A DNA stretch of 64,000 nt from Candidatus Eiseniibacteriota bacterium (lineage in GTDB: Bacteria; Orphanbacterota; Orphanbacteria; Orphanbacterales; Orphanbacteraceae), in NCBI GenBank assembly GCA_024276995.1, contig JAJRWB010000043.1:66830-130829 (forward strand), read 5' to 3'. Shown here in pieces: positions 51,584-59,886 of this stretch (position 1 is its first letter; each line of letters opens with the position of its first letter). The notes under the pieces were generated by a model. The model was not told the origin of the DNA and searched no databases. It was given only the letters and a program-made list of their open reading frames with translations. Both the position numbers and the translations under genes were made by a program.

Positions 51584-52415
51584 ACTCGTGCGCCCCGCGG
51601 CGAGGATCGACGTTCCCGTGGAGGGGAAGATCATCGGCATCCGGCGCCTCACCGCGCGAGAGAAGGTCTTTCGTATCGAGCTTCCCGGCGGCGCCCGGCT
51701 CGCTCACCAGCCGGGACAATTCGTCATGGTCGGTCTCTACGGGTCGGGCGAGGCGCCCATCTCGATCACGTCTCCGCCGTCGCCGGGCGAATCCTTCGAG
51801 CTGTGCGTGCGCGCCGCCGGCGCGCTGACCCATCGGCTGCACTCGATGGAAGAGGGGGACGTCGTGGGAATCCGCGGTCCCTTCGGCCGGGGATTCCCGG
51901 TACGCGAGATGGAAGGGTACGACATGCTCTTCGTGGCGGGGGGGCTCGGCCTCGCTCCCCTTCGCTCTCTCATCCGGTACGTTCTCGAGCGGCGGGACCG
52001 GTTCGGTTCGGTGACGATCCTCTACGGCGCCCGCACCCCGGCGGACCGGCTCTTTCTCGATGAACTCGCGCAGTGGGAGGGCGACCGGTCGATCGACTTC
52101 CGTCAGAGCATCGATGTGGGGGAGGGCGACTGGACGGGGCGCGTCGGCGTGATCACCACACTCTTTCGCGGCATGGAGCTGAAACCGGCGCGAACGATGG
52201 TCGCCGTCTGCGGACCGCCGGTGATGTACCGGTTCGTCCTGATCGAACTGCTCGCACGCGGGTTTCTCGAGAGCCGGATCTATCTCTCGTTCGAACGGAG
52301 AATGTGCTGCGGCCTGGGCAAGTGCGGCCGGTGCCAGATCAACGGCGAGTTCGTCTGCCGGTCGGGCCCCGTGTACAGCTATCTCCACGCGGGTCGCCTG
52401 CGGGAGGCGCTCTGA
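51576..52415 (+). CDS. hydG: Group 3b [NiFe] hydrogenase, gamma FAD/NAD(P) subunit
   Basis: This 279-residue flavoprotein matches HydG/HyhG. The FAD part has HQPGQFVMVGL and SITSPPSPGESFELCVRAAG. The NAD(P)-binding part has FVAGGLGLAPLRSLI, and a 2Fe-2S site lies at MCCGLGKCGRC near the end. It transfers electrons to NAD(P)+. It starts inside the upstream gene's last codons. Confidence 0.92.
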   Translation: MRELVRPAARIDVPVEGKIIGIRRLTAREKVFRIELPGGARLAHQPGQFVMVGLYGSGEAPISITSPPSPGESFELCVRAAGALTHRLHSMEEGDVVGIRGPFGRGFPVREMEGYDMLFVAGGLGLAPLRSLIRYVLERRDRFGSVTILYGARTPADRLFLDELAQWEGDRSIDFRQSIDVGEGDWTGRVGVITTLFRGMELKPARTMVAVCGPPVMYRFVLIELLARGFLESRIYLSFERRMCCGLGKCGRCQINGEFVCRSGPVYSYLHAGRLREAL

Positions 52416-52416
52416 C

Positions 52417-53223
52417 ATGGCCGGTATCCTCAAGCCGAAGATCGGCGTATTCAGCTTCACCGGCTGCGAGGGATGCCAACTCCAGGTGCTCAACCTGGAG
52501 AACGAGCTTCTCGATCTGCTCGAGCGCGTGGAGATCGTCAACTTCAGGGAAGCGCTGACCGGCGGAACGAACGACTACGCCGTCGCCCTGGTGGAAGGAT
52601 CGATTTCGACGGCATCGGACGAGCGGGAACTGAAGGAGATCCGGCGGAACGCCCGCCTTCTCATCGCCATCGGCGCGTGCGCCCACACCACCGGGCTCAA
52701 CGGGATGAGGAACGGCGAGTCGGCGAAGCTCGCATGGAGCCGTGTCTATCCCGACAGGGCGTTCGACGCGAATGTGGCGGAAGAGGTGAGACCCCTTTGC
52801 GAAGTGGTCGACGTCGATTTCACCGTTCCCGGCTGCCCGATCGACAGGGATGAACTCCTCCGCGTCCTCACGGTGATTCTCGCCGGCGGGACGCCCCGCC
52901 CTTCAACGACGCCGGTATGCGACGAGTGTCGTCGCGCGGGAAACGAGTGCCTCCTCGACGATGGCCGGATCTGTTTCGGCGCCCTCGCCCCTTCCGGGTG
53001 CCGGGCCGTCTGCACGTCGTACGGCGAAAGCTGCGCCGCATGCCGCGGGCATCTTCCGGGCGCGCCGGTGAGCGAACTGATGGCGCTTCTCGAAGAGAAA
53101 GGGATCGACCGGGAGGAGATCATCCTCCGGCTCGGCCGGTTCGGAAGTCGGGAAAGGGCGGTGGCCGCCCTTCTCGAAGAACTTTTCCCGGGAGGGCGAA
53201 ACGCGCAGGAGGCGGCGTCATGA
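52417..53223 (+). CDS. hydD: Group 3b [NiFe] hydrogenase, small subunit
   Basis: This 268-residue small subunit carries the Fe-S relay. The proximal cluster ligands lie in SFTGCEGCQLQVL and AIGACAHTTG, with VPGCPIDRDEL. The distal clusters lie in CDECRRAGNEC and CFGALAPSGCRAVC. It follows the gamma subunit by one base and overlaps the large subunit as ATGA. Confidence 0.93.
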   Translation: MAGILKPKIGVFSFTGCEGCQLQVLNLENELLDLLERVEIVNFREALTGGTNDYAVALVEGSISTASDERELKEIRRNARLLIAIGACAHTTGLNGMRNGESAKLAWSRVYPDRAFDANVAEEVRPLCEVVDVDFTVPGCPIDRDELLRVLTVILAGGTPRPSTTPVCDECRRAGNECLLDDGRICFGALAPSGCRAVCTSYGESCAACRGHLPGAPVSELMALLEEKGIDREEIILRLGRFGSRERAVAALLEELFPGGRNAQEAAS

Positions 53224-54518
53224 AGAAGCTCGAAGTGGACGTTCATCACCTCACCCGCGTGGAAGGCCACGGCAACATCAAGATTCGCGTCGCCGACGGC
53301 GTGATCGAGGAGCTGAAGCTCGAGATCGTCGAATCGCCCCGTTTCTTCGAGTCGATGCTCGTGGGGCGCTATGTCGACGAAGTTCCCCACATCACGTCGC
53401 GCATCTGCGGGATCTGCGCGGTGGGCCACACCACCGCCGCGTGCCGGGCGGCGGAAAAGGCGCTCGGTTTCGATCCCCCTCCCGAGGTGGGTGCGCTGAG
53501 GCGACTCCTCCTCGACGCCGAGTTCATCCAGAGCCACATTCTTCACGGCTGTTTCCTCGCGCTCCCCGATTTCTTCGGTGTGCCGAGCGTGCTCGCCCTC
53601 GCGGAAACGATGCCCGACGTGGTGAAAACGGCGCTTCGGCTGAAGCGTCTCGGCAACACGATCTGCGAGACTCTGGTCGGGCGCCATGTTCATCCGGTGT
53701 CGATGGCGGTGGGCGGCTTCACGCGATGGCCGTCGCGGGACGATTTTCTTCATGTAAAAACGATGATCGAAGAGGCGGCCGATGATCTCGAGGAGACGGT
53801 GCGTCTCTTCGAGGCGATCGAAACGCCGTCGTTCGACAGCCCCGCCGAACGGATCGCCCTCCGATCGGAGGGAGAACGATACGAACTCCTCGAAGGGGTG
53901 GTCACGAGCAGTGCCGGCGATTCGGTGGCGGAAGATCGGTTCGATCGGATCATCCGGGAAACCACACTTCCCCACAGCACGGCCCGCCATGCCCACACCG
54001 AGCGGGGATCGTTCGCCGTGGGCGCCCTGTCGCGGTACGCCGTGAACCATGACAGGCTTCTCCCGGAGGCGGCGCTTGCGGCGGAGCGGCTCGGCCTTTC
54101 GCCCGACACGACGAACCCGTTCCATAATAACGAAGCGCAGGTTGTCGAGGCGGTTCAGTGCGCCGGCGAGGCGGTCCGCCTTTGCGACGAACTCGCCGCC
54201 GCGCGGCCGCCGGGGCGGTTCAAGGCGGTGGCACGGCGCGCTGGCAGGGGGACGGCGGCGGTGGAAGTGCCCCGCGGCACGCTCTACCACGGCTATGAAC
54301 TCGACGGTGCGGGGCGCATTGTCGGCGCGAACTGCGTCATCCCGACGGGGCAGAACCAGGCGAACATCGAACGCGATCTTCATCGTCTCGTGGGCGTTCT
54401 CCTGGAGCGGGGGGAGGGGGACGACGCGGTGCGTCTCGGCTGTGAAATGCTCGTCCGCGCGTACGACCCATGTATCTCGTGTTCCACCCATTTCCTGGAG
54501 GTGGAGTTTGTCGACTGA
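53220..54518 (+). CDS. hydA: Group 3b [NiFe] hydrogenase, large (catalytic) subunit
   Basis: This 432-residue catalytic subunit binds the Ni-Fe centre. The N-terminal pair is RICGIC, and the C-terminal pair is DPCISCSTH. After the His, eight residues (FLEVEFVD) remain, which a maturation protease should remove. The group 3b (NAD(P)-linked, bidirectional, sulfhydrogenase) assignment rests on the gene order beta-gamma-small-large. Confidence 0.95.
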   Translation: MKKLEVDVHHLTRVEGHGNIKIRVADGVIEELKLEIVESPRFFESMLVGRYVDEVPHITSRICGICAVGHTTAACRAAEKALGFDPPPEVGALRRLLLDAEFIQSHILHGCFLALPDFFGVPSVLALAETMPDVVKTALRLKRLGNTICETLVGRHVHPVSMAVGGFTRWPSRDDFLHVKTMIEEAADDLEETVRLFEAIETPSFDSPAERIALRSEGERYELLEGVVTSSAGDSVAEDRFDRIIRETTLPHSTARHAHTERGSFAVGALSRYAVNHDRLLPEAALAAERLGLSPDTTNPFHNNEAQVVEAVQCAGEAVRLCDELAAARPPGRFKAVARRAGRGTAAVEVPRGTLYHGYELDGAGRIVGANCVIPTGQNQANIERDLHRLVGVLLERGEGDDAVRLGCEMLVRAYDPCISCSTHFLEVEFVD

Positions 54519-54999
54519 CCGCATCGTGGTGATCGGCTTCGGGAACGATTTTCGCCGCGACGACGGCGTCGGTCTCGCCGCCCTCAGGGAGCTGCGGAAT
54601 CTCGACCGTCACAGGGAAGGTGTCGACCTGATCGAGGGGGGAATCAGAGGAACCGACCTGATTGATCTTCTGGCGCGATACGAGCGGGCGGTCGTGCTCG
54701 ACGCGATGGTCGGCGGGACCGGATCGGTAGGGGAAATCATCGAAGCGCCGCTCGAAAAGGCGCGGTTTCTTCTGCGGCCCCTCGTGTCGCTTCACAATCT
54801 CGATCTCGCAACGGCATTCGAACTCGCCCGGTCGCTCGCCATCGATCTCCCGCCGGTCGACCTCGTGCTCATGCGCGTTCGCGACGTGCGCCCCGGAGAG
54901 GGACTGACCGCCGAGGCGGCGAAAGCGCTTCGCCGCATGGTCCGCGCGGCGGACGAAAGGATTGCCGCCCTTATGGGGCGTGCGATCGTGCGGAATTGA
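54508..54999 (+). CDS. Hydrogenase maturation protease
   Basis: This 163-residue endopeptidase is of the HycI/HyaD/HoxW type. The metal-binding Glu/Asp/His sites are in VIGFGNDFRRDDGVG, VVLDAMVGG, and the His in SLHNLDLATAF. It should cut the C-terminal extension of the large subunit. The TTG at 54508 overlaps the large-subunit gene, and GGAGG is upstream. Confidence 0.88.
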   Translation: MSTDRIVVIGFGNDFRRDDGVGLAALRELRNLDRHREGVDLIEGGIRGTDLIDLLARYERAVVLDAMVGGTGSVGEIIEAPLEKARFLLRPLVSLHNLDLATAFELARSLAIDLPPVDLVLMRVRDVRPGEGLTAEAAKALRRMVRAADERIAALMGRAIVRN

Positions 55000-55027
55000 G
55001 TTATGATCCTGGAAAGGCGGTAACGTC

Positions 55028-55483
55028 ATGGCGATCAGAGATAACGATGAAGCCCGGTTCCCCCTCTTTAGGGGTCTGAGCCCGGCGGAACTCGAATCGA
55101 TCGAGAAACTGTGTGAAATCGTCCGCTTCCGGAAGGGGGAGACGATCTTCCGGGAAGGGGAGGAGGCTCGTGATCTTCACCTGGTAAGGAAGGGAAGAAT
55201 CGCCCTTCGCATGTCTCTTCCGAACGCGAAATCGATCACCGTGTATACCGTGGAACCGGGGGAGATGGTCGGGTGGTCCGCCTTCCGCCGCGGGAAGAAG
55301 TACACCGCCTCGGGTGTCGCATCGGAGGAGGTCGAAGCGATCCGGATCCGGGGGGACGACTTGACGCGGCTGTTCGCCGAAGACAACCGGATGGGAATGA
55401 TCGTCTACGGGGAGCTGATCGCCGTTCTCTCCGAGCGCCTGGAGGAATCGCGTTCCCGGTTCGTCCAGATGCTTGGTTCGTGA
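55028..55483 (+). CDS. Cyclic-nucleotide-binding (CRP/FNR-like sensor only) protein
   Basis: This 151-residue protein is only a cNMP-binding domain, with PLFRGLSPAELESIEKLC, FRKGETIFREGEEARDLHLV and VEPGEMVGWSAF. There is no helix-turn-helix. Such short proteins are common in group 3b hydrogenase operons; their role is not established. It lies between the protease and hypA in the same operon. Confidence 0.85.
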   Translation: MAIRDNDEARFPLFRGLSPAELESIEKLCEIVRFRKGETIFREGEEARDLHLVRKGRIALRMSLPNAKSITVYTVEPGEMVGWSAFRRGKKYTASGVASEEVEAIRIRGDDLTRLFAEDNRMGMIVYGELIAVLSERLEESRSRFVQMLGS

Positions 55484-55493
55484 AAGGAGCCGC

Positions 55494-55859
55494 TTGCACG
55501 AACTGTCTGTGGCCGAATCGGCCTTGAAAATCGCACGGCGCGTATCGGCGGCCCACGGCAACGTGAAGGTCACGGGAATTCGTCTGTCGGTGGGGTCGTT
55601 CGACCATCTCGACGACGAAGCGCTCTGCTTCGCTTTCGAGATGCTCGCCGACGAAACGGTCTGTCGCGGTGCGGCGATCGCCATCGAACGCCATCCCTTC
55701 AAGGCGACGTGCGGCGCATGCGGCGAAAAGTCCGAATCGGAAGGGATCGCGGAAGTATGCCCGGCATGCGGTTCGGCGGAATTGAAATGGGAGGGGGAGG
55801 AGGCGACCCGGGTGGTCTCGGTCGATCTCGATCTCCCGGACGTGAATGAAGGGGTATGA
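55494..55859 (+). CDS. hypA: Hydrogenase nickel-insertion protein HypA
   Basis: HypA delivers nickel to the large subunit with HypB. This 121-residue protein begins LHELSVAESALKIA (TTG start; the first His binds Ni). The zinc site is CGACGEKSE...CPACGS. The Shine-Dalgarno AAGGAG lies just before the TTG. It is directly before hypB. Confidence 0.93.
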   Translation: MHELSVAESALKIARRVSAAHGNVKVTGIRLSVGSFDHLDDEALCFAFEMLADETVCRGAAIAIERHPFKATCGACGEKSESEGIAEVCPACGSAELKWEGEEATRVVSVDLDLPDVNEGV

Positions 55860-55860
55860 C

Positions 55861-56520
55861 ATGGCGGGAAGCGAAAAGACCGTTCGAGTCCTGGAAAAGG
55901 TGCACAAGGCGAACGATCTGCTCGCCGAGGAGAACAGGGGCTTTTTCGCGGAGAGACGCCTCTTTGTGGTAAACGTGCTCGGTTCGCCGGGATGCGGGAA
56001 GACGACGCTGATCGACGCCACGCGGCGCGGCCTGGAGGGGATCGCCGTGGCGGTGATCGAAGGAGATGTGGCGGGGGACGTCGACGCGCGCCATTTTGCC
56101 GAACAGGGTGTGCCGGCGATCCAGATCAACACGGGCGGCGGTTGCCACCTCGACGCGGCGATGGTGAAGCAGGCCGTCGCCGATCTCGCCGCACCGGACG
56201 ACTCGGCGGTGTTCATCGAAAATGTCGGCAACCTGATCTGCACGTCCGGTTTCGACCTGGGCGAGGGTCTGCGTGTTCTTTGCCTCAGCACTCCCGAAGG
56301 GGACGACAAACCGCTGAAATATCCCGGCATTTTCAGGGGCGCCGACGCTCTCGTGATCACCAAGAGCGAACTGGCCGAGTACGTCGGTTTCCGGTTCGAC
56401 GACGTGAAGAAGCGCGCCTCGCTGCTGAACGAAGAGTTGCCCGTATTCGAAGTGTCGGCGAAAACGGGAGACGGGATGGAGCCGTGGTGCCGATGGCTCG
56501 CGGCGAAGATGCGGGACTGA
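55861..56520 (+). CDS. hypB: Hydrogenase nickel-incorporation GTPase HypB
   Basis: HypB is the GTPase that loads nickel. The P-loop is LGSPGCGKTTLID. EGDVAGDVDARHF, QINTGGGCHLDA (the conserved Cys-His metal site) and VFIENVGNLICTS follow. At 219 residues it lacks an N-terminal His-rich or CxxCGC nickel-storage extension. It starts one base after hypA. Genes hypC, hypD, hypE and hypF are not in this window. Confidence 0.95.
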   Translation: MAGSEKTVRVLEKVHKANDLLAEENRGFFAERRLFVVNVLGSPGCGKTTLIDATRRGLEGIAVAVIEGDVAGDVDARHFAEQGVPAIQINTGGGCHLDAAMVKQAVADLAAPDDSAVFIENVGNLICTSGFDLGEGLRVLCLSTPEGDDKPLKYPGIFRGADALVITKSELAEYVGFRFDDVKKRASLLNEELPVFEVSAKTGDGMEPWCRWLAAKMRD

Positions 56521-56525
56521 TCTTT

Positions 56526-57869
56526 ATGGATGAAGTGTATCTCCGGGGGTTTCTTTCCCGATCCTCGCTCACGGCGAAACGGTCGGAAATCAGGGAATTG
56601 CTCAAGGTGATCGCCCGGCCCGAAGTGATCAGCCTCGCCGGAGGACTTCCCGCGCCGGAAACATTCCCCGTGGAAGGGCTGGCCGATCTTCTCCCGTCGA
56701 TTGTGAAACGCGAGGGCGCCGCGGCGTTCCAGTACGGCGCCACCGAGGGGGATATGGGTCTCCGCGAAGAACTGGCGAAGCTGATCGCCCTCGACGGTCT
56801 CGATGGGATCGGTCCCGAGCGAATCGTGATCACCACCGCGAGCCAGCAGGGACTCGATCTTTGCGGCCGCGTTTTCATCACCCCCGGGGATACGGTGGTT
56901 TGCGGCCTGCCGAGTTACCTCGGCGCCCTGGGCGCGTTCAGTGCATGCGGCGCCAGGCTGAGCGGTGTTCCTCTCGACGGCGACGGCATCCGCCCCGACC
57001 TTATCGAGGAGAGGCTCGTCGATCTTCGCCGGTCGGGGGTGCGCCCGAAATTCCTCTACGTGGTTCCCGACTTTCAGAATCCCGCCGGCGTGACCCTTTC
57101 CCTGGAGCGGCGGCGGGAGATCCTCGAGATCGCGGGCCAATTCGATCTCCTTGTGATCGAGGACAGCCCCTACAGGCAGCTTCGCTACCACGGGGAGCAC
57201 ATTCCCTCCCTCAAGGCGTTCGACCGGGAAGGGCGGGTGATTTCCCTTCTCACGTTCAGCAAGATCCTCTTCCCGGGGCTGCGCCTCGGCTGGATCGTGG
57301 CCGAGCCGGAAATCATCGACCGGATCGTCGTCGCGAAACAGCCCGTCGATCTGTGTACCAGTCCGTTCAACCAGTGCCTCGCCAGGGAGTACCTGCGCAC
57401 CGGCGCGCTTCCCGGTCAGATCGAAAGGACTCGGAAGATCTACCGGGAGAAACTCGAAGCGATCCTCGCCGCGCTCGAGAAGGAAATCGACCGATCGTGG
57501 GGGGTGCGGTGGACACGGCCGGAAGGGGGGCTTTTCCTCTGGATGCAGCTTCCTCCCGGGCTCGATGCCTCGAAGCTGCTCGAGAAGGCGCTCGAAAGGA
57601 ATGTGGCGTTCGTCATCGGTTCCGCATTCCACTGCGACGAGGGAGGAAGCAACGCCCTTCGACTCAATTTCAGCTACCCATCGGTGGAGCAACTTCGCAC
57701 CGGCGCGGCGCGGCTCGCCGAGGCGATCGGCGCGCTCCTGGAAGAGCATCCCGTACCGGGCGACTGGGAGGTTGCCGAGGGCTTTGTAGGCGCCGAGGAA
57801 CTTTCGGACGGGCGGCGAAACCTGGAGCAGCTTTCCCTCAACCTTGCGCTGACGGAGGTGGTGGCGTGA
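56526..57869 (+). CDS. PLP-dependent aminotransferase (class I, 2-aminoadipate/AAT-like)
   Basis: This is a 447-residue fold-type I aminotransferase. It shows the SLAGGLPAPETFP opening, YGATEGDMGLREELA, YVVPDFQNPAGVTLS, and the PLP-lysine in LLTFSKILFPGLRLGW. It resembles LysN/Kat-type 2-aminoadipate aminotransferases. That function would fit the lysine-ketoglutarate reductase and saccharopine genes downstream, but the exact substrate is inference. It follows hypB by six bases, so it is in the hydrogenase operon. Confidence 0.88.
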   Translation: MDEVYLRGFLSRSSLTAKRSEIRELLKVIARPEVISLAGGLPAPETFPVEGLADLLPSIVKREGAAAFQYGATEGDMGLREELAKLIALDGLDGIGPERIVITTASQQGLDLCGRVFITPGDTVVCGLPSYLGALGAFSACGARLSGVPLDGDGIRPDLIEERLVDLRRSGVRPKFLYVVPDFQNPAGVTLSLERRREILEIAGQFDLLVIEDSPYRQLRYHGEHIPSLKAFDREGRVISLLTFSKILFPGLRLGWIVAEPEIIDRIVVAKQPVDLCTSPFNQCLAREYLRTGALPGQIERTRKIYREKLEAILAALEKEIDRSWGVRWTRPEGGLFLWMQLPPGLDASKLLEKALERNVAFVIGSAFHCDEGGSNALRLNFSYPSVEQLRTGAARLAEAIGALLEEHPVPGDWEVAEGFVGAEELSDGRRNLEQLSLNLALTEVVA

Positions 57870-57894
57870 CACGTCGTGGATCGGAGGTCCGGAG

Positions 57895-58440
57895 ATGAAA
57901 GATCTGTTCGAAGCCCACCGGCTGGAAATGGAAGGCGATCTCGCCCGGGCGGTGAGGGAGTACGAAAGGGTCCTGGGAAAGCTCGGCGAGGGGCATAAGC
58001 TCTCCGTGGTGAGGAAACACCTGGGGAATCTCCATTTTCGTCTCGGCCATCTGAGACGGGCGAAAAAGCACCTGGCGGAGGCGTGCGAAATCGACAGTGA
58101 AAACCCGGCGTTCCGGCACGATCTGGGTGTTGTGCAATATCATTGCGCCGAATTCGAGGACGCCACCTCCTCTTTTCGCAAGGCCCTCAGTCTCGATCCC
58201 GATATGCAGCTGTCGTATTTTTGGCTCGGCAATGCACTTTATCACCGGGGAATGATGGATGAAGCGGCCGGTGCGTTCCGGGAGCTGCTGGAGAGATTCC
58301 CCAATTTCACGATCGCCCACTTCCACCTCGGCGTGATCTATCAGCGTCAGGGGAAGGAGGCGGAGGCGCAGGCGCGGTTCGAGGAGGTGCTCCGCCGGAA
58401 TCCGGGTGCCGAGGCGGCGCGCTACTATCTCGACGACTAA
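57895..58440 (+). CDS. TPR-repeat protein
   Basis: This is a 181-residue TPR protein with four to five repeats, such as GHLRRAKKHLAEACEIDSEN, CAEFEDATSSFRKALSLDPD, GMMDEAAGAFRELLERFPN and GKEAEAQARFEEVLRRNPG. There is no signal peptide. It is 25 bp after the aminotransferase and ends the operon. Its partner is unknown. Confidence 0.88.
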   Translation: MKDLFEAHRLEMEGDLARAVREYERVLGKLGEGHKLSVVRKHLGNLHFRLGHLRRAKKHLAEACEIDSENPAFRHDLGVVQYHCAEFEDATSSFRKALSLDPDMQLSYFWLGNALYHRGMMDEAAGAFRELLERFPNFTIAHFHLGVIYQRQGKEAEAQARFEEVLRRNPGAEAARYYLDD

Positions 58441-58495
58441 GCGGGGCGGTTTTCTTCCGCACCTGTTTTGGGGGTGCCCGCATCTCGGTGATCGT

Positions 58496-58524
58496 TTGAC
58501 GCCGTGCCGGGCTTTTGAGAGAAT
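58496..58524 (+). promoter_or_regulatory. Predicted promoter of the lysine-degradation genes
   Basis: TTGACG (58496-58501), exactly 17 bp and GAGAAT (58519-58524) lie 48 bp before the LKR gene. The -35 is strong, and the -10 is weak. Confidence 0.4.
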
Positions 58525-58572
58525 CCCATCTTCAATCCGGACCGTGTCGTCCTTATCGAATGGAGAGATCGC

Positions 58573-59886
58573 ATGAACGTCATCGGCGTGCGCCGGGAAG
58601 ACAAGAGCGTCTGGGAGCGCCGCGTGCCGCTCACCCCCGGCGTTGTGGAGAAGCTGGTGAAACAGGGGATCGCTGTTCGGGTGCAACCTTCCGACAGGCG
58701 TGTTTTTCCCGACGACGCGTACCGGGCGGCGGGCGCGGCGGTGGACGACGATCTTTCGCCGTGCGACGTAATATTCGGGGTAAAGGAAATTCCGGCCGAG
58801 CTTCTGCTCCCCGGGAAGACGTACATCTTTTTCGCCCACGTGATCAAGGGACAACCTTACAACATGGAGATGCTCCGCACGCTGATGGAAAAGAAGGCGA
58901 ACCTGATCGACTACGAGCGGATCGTCGATTCGAACGGAAGACGGCTCGTCTTCTTCGGGCGCTTCGCCGGGCTCGCCGGGATGATCGATGCGCTTCATAC
59001 CTTCGGCGCGCGCGCGCGTCTCGACGGTTTCGACACGCCTCTTTCGGCGATCGGTTTCGCCCATACGTACGATTCCCTCGATGACGCGAAAAGCGCCGTC
59101 GAGAAGGCGGGGGAGAGAATCGCCGCCGGCGATTGGCCGGCCGATCTGCCCCGTCTCGTCTGCGGCTTCGCCGGGTACGGGAACGTCTCGCGCGGCGCGC
59201 AGGAGATTTTCGACCTGCTCCGGCCGGAGACGGTCGATCCGGACGTCCTCGAACGATGCCCCGGTTCGGGCCCGCCGGTGAAGGTCGTTTTCCGCGAGGA
59301 GCATATGGTGCGGCGGAAAGGATCGGAGCCTTTCGCGCTCCAGGAGTACTATGACGAACCGGAGAAATACGAGCCGCGTTTCGAAGAGTACCTTCCCTTC
59401 GTGAATCTTCTGATGAACACGATCTACTGGGAGGAGCGCTACCCGCGCCTGGTGACGAACAACTACCTGAAGCGCGCATGGGAGAGGGGCGCGAGGACGC
59501 TCAAGGTGATCGGTGAGATCAGCTGCGACGTTGCCGGGTCGGTGGAGTGTCTCGTCAAGGTGTGCGATCCGGGAAACCCGGTGTATGTCTATGAACCGCT
59601 CACCGGCGCGGTGCGCGACGGTTTCGAAGGGGACGGCCCGGTGCTCCTCGCCGTCGATATCCTTCCGTGCGAGCTGCCCCGCGAGTCGTCCGTCGCGTTC
59701 AGCGAGGCGCTCGAGCCGTTCATCGAGCCCCTCGCGGCGATCGACTTCACCGCGCCGGTCGATACGTGGGAATTGCCCCCTCCATTGAGGGAGGCGCTCA
59801 TCATGGCCGGGGGAGAACTGACCGAACCGTATGCCTACTTGAATTCATACATGAACCGTCCCGGCGGGGAGGGAAGCCGGAAATGA
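58573..59886 (+). CDS. Lysine-ketoglutarate reductase-type dehydrogenase
   Basis: This 437-residue protein is like the LKR half of plant and animal AASS (AlaDH/PNT fold). It shows MNVIGVRREDKSVWERRVPL, FGVKEIP and TYIFFAHVIKGQPYNMEMLR. A cofactor-binding stretch contains VCGFAGYGNVSRGAQEIFDLL, and ISCDVAGSVECLVK follows. It condenses lysine and 2-oxoglutarate to saccharopine with NAD(P)H. It overlaps the saccharopine dehydrogenase gene as ATGA. Some neighbours of this fold have other substrates, but the pair supports the lysine assignment. Confidence 0.88.
   Translation: MNVIGVRREDKSVWERRVPLTPGVVEKLVKQGIAVRVQPSDRRVFPDDAYRAAGAAVDDDLSPCDVIFGVKEIPAELLLPGKTYIFFAHVIKGQPYNMEMLRTLMEKKANLIDYERIVDSNGRRLVFFGRFAGLAGMIDALHTFGARARLDGFDTPLSAIGFAHTYDSLDDAKSAVEKAGERIAAGDWPADLPRLVCGFAGYGNVSRGAQEIFDLLRPETVDPDVLERCPGSGPPVKVVFREEHMVRRKGSEPFALQEYYDEPEKYEPRFEEYLPFVNLLMNTIYWEERYPRLVTNNYLKRAWERGARTLKVIGEISCDVAGSVECLVKVCDPGNPVYVYEPLTGAVRDGFEGDGPVLLAVDILPCELPRESSVAFSEALEPFIEPLAAIDFTAPVDTWELPPPLREALIMAGGELTEPYAYLNSYMNRPGGEGSRK

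Noticed and set aside
55236-57872. An 878-codon minus-strand open frame
   Set aside because: It is antisense to hypA, hypB and the aminotransferase. No motif supports it.
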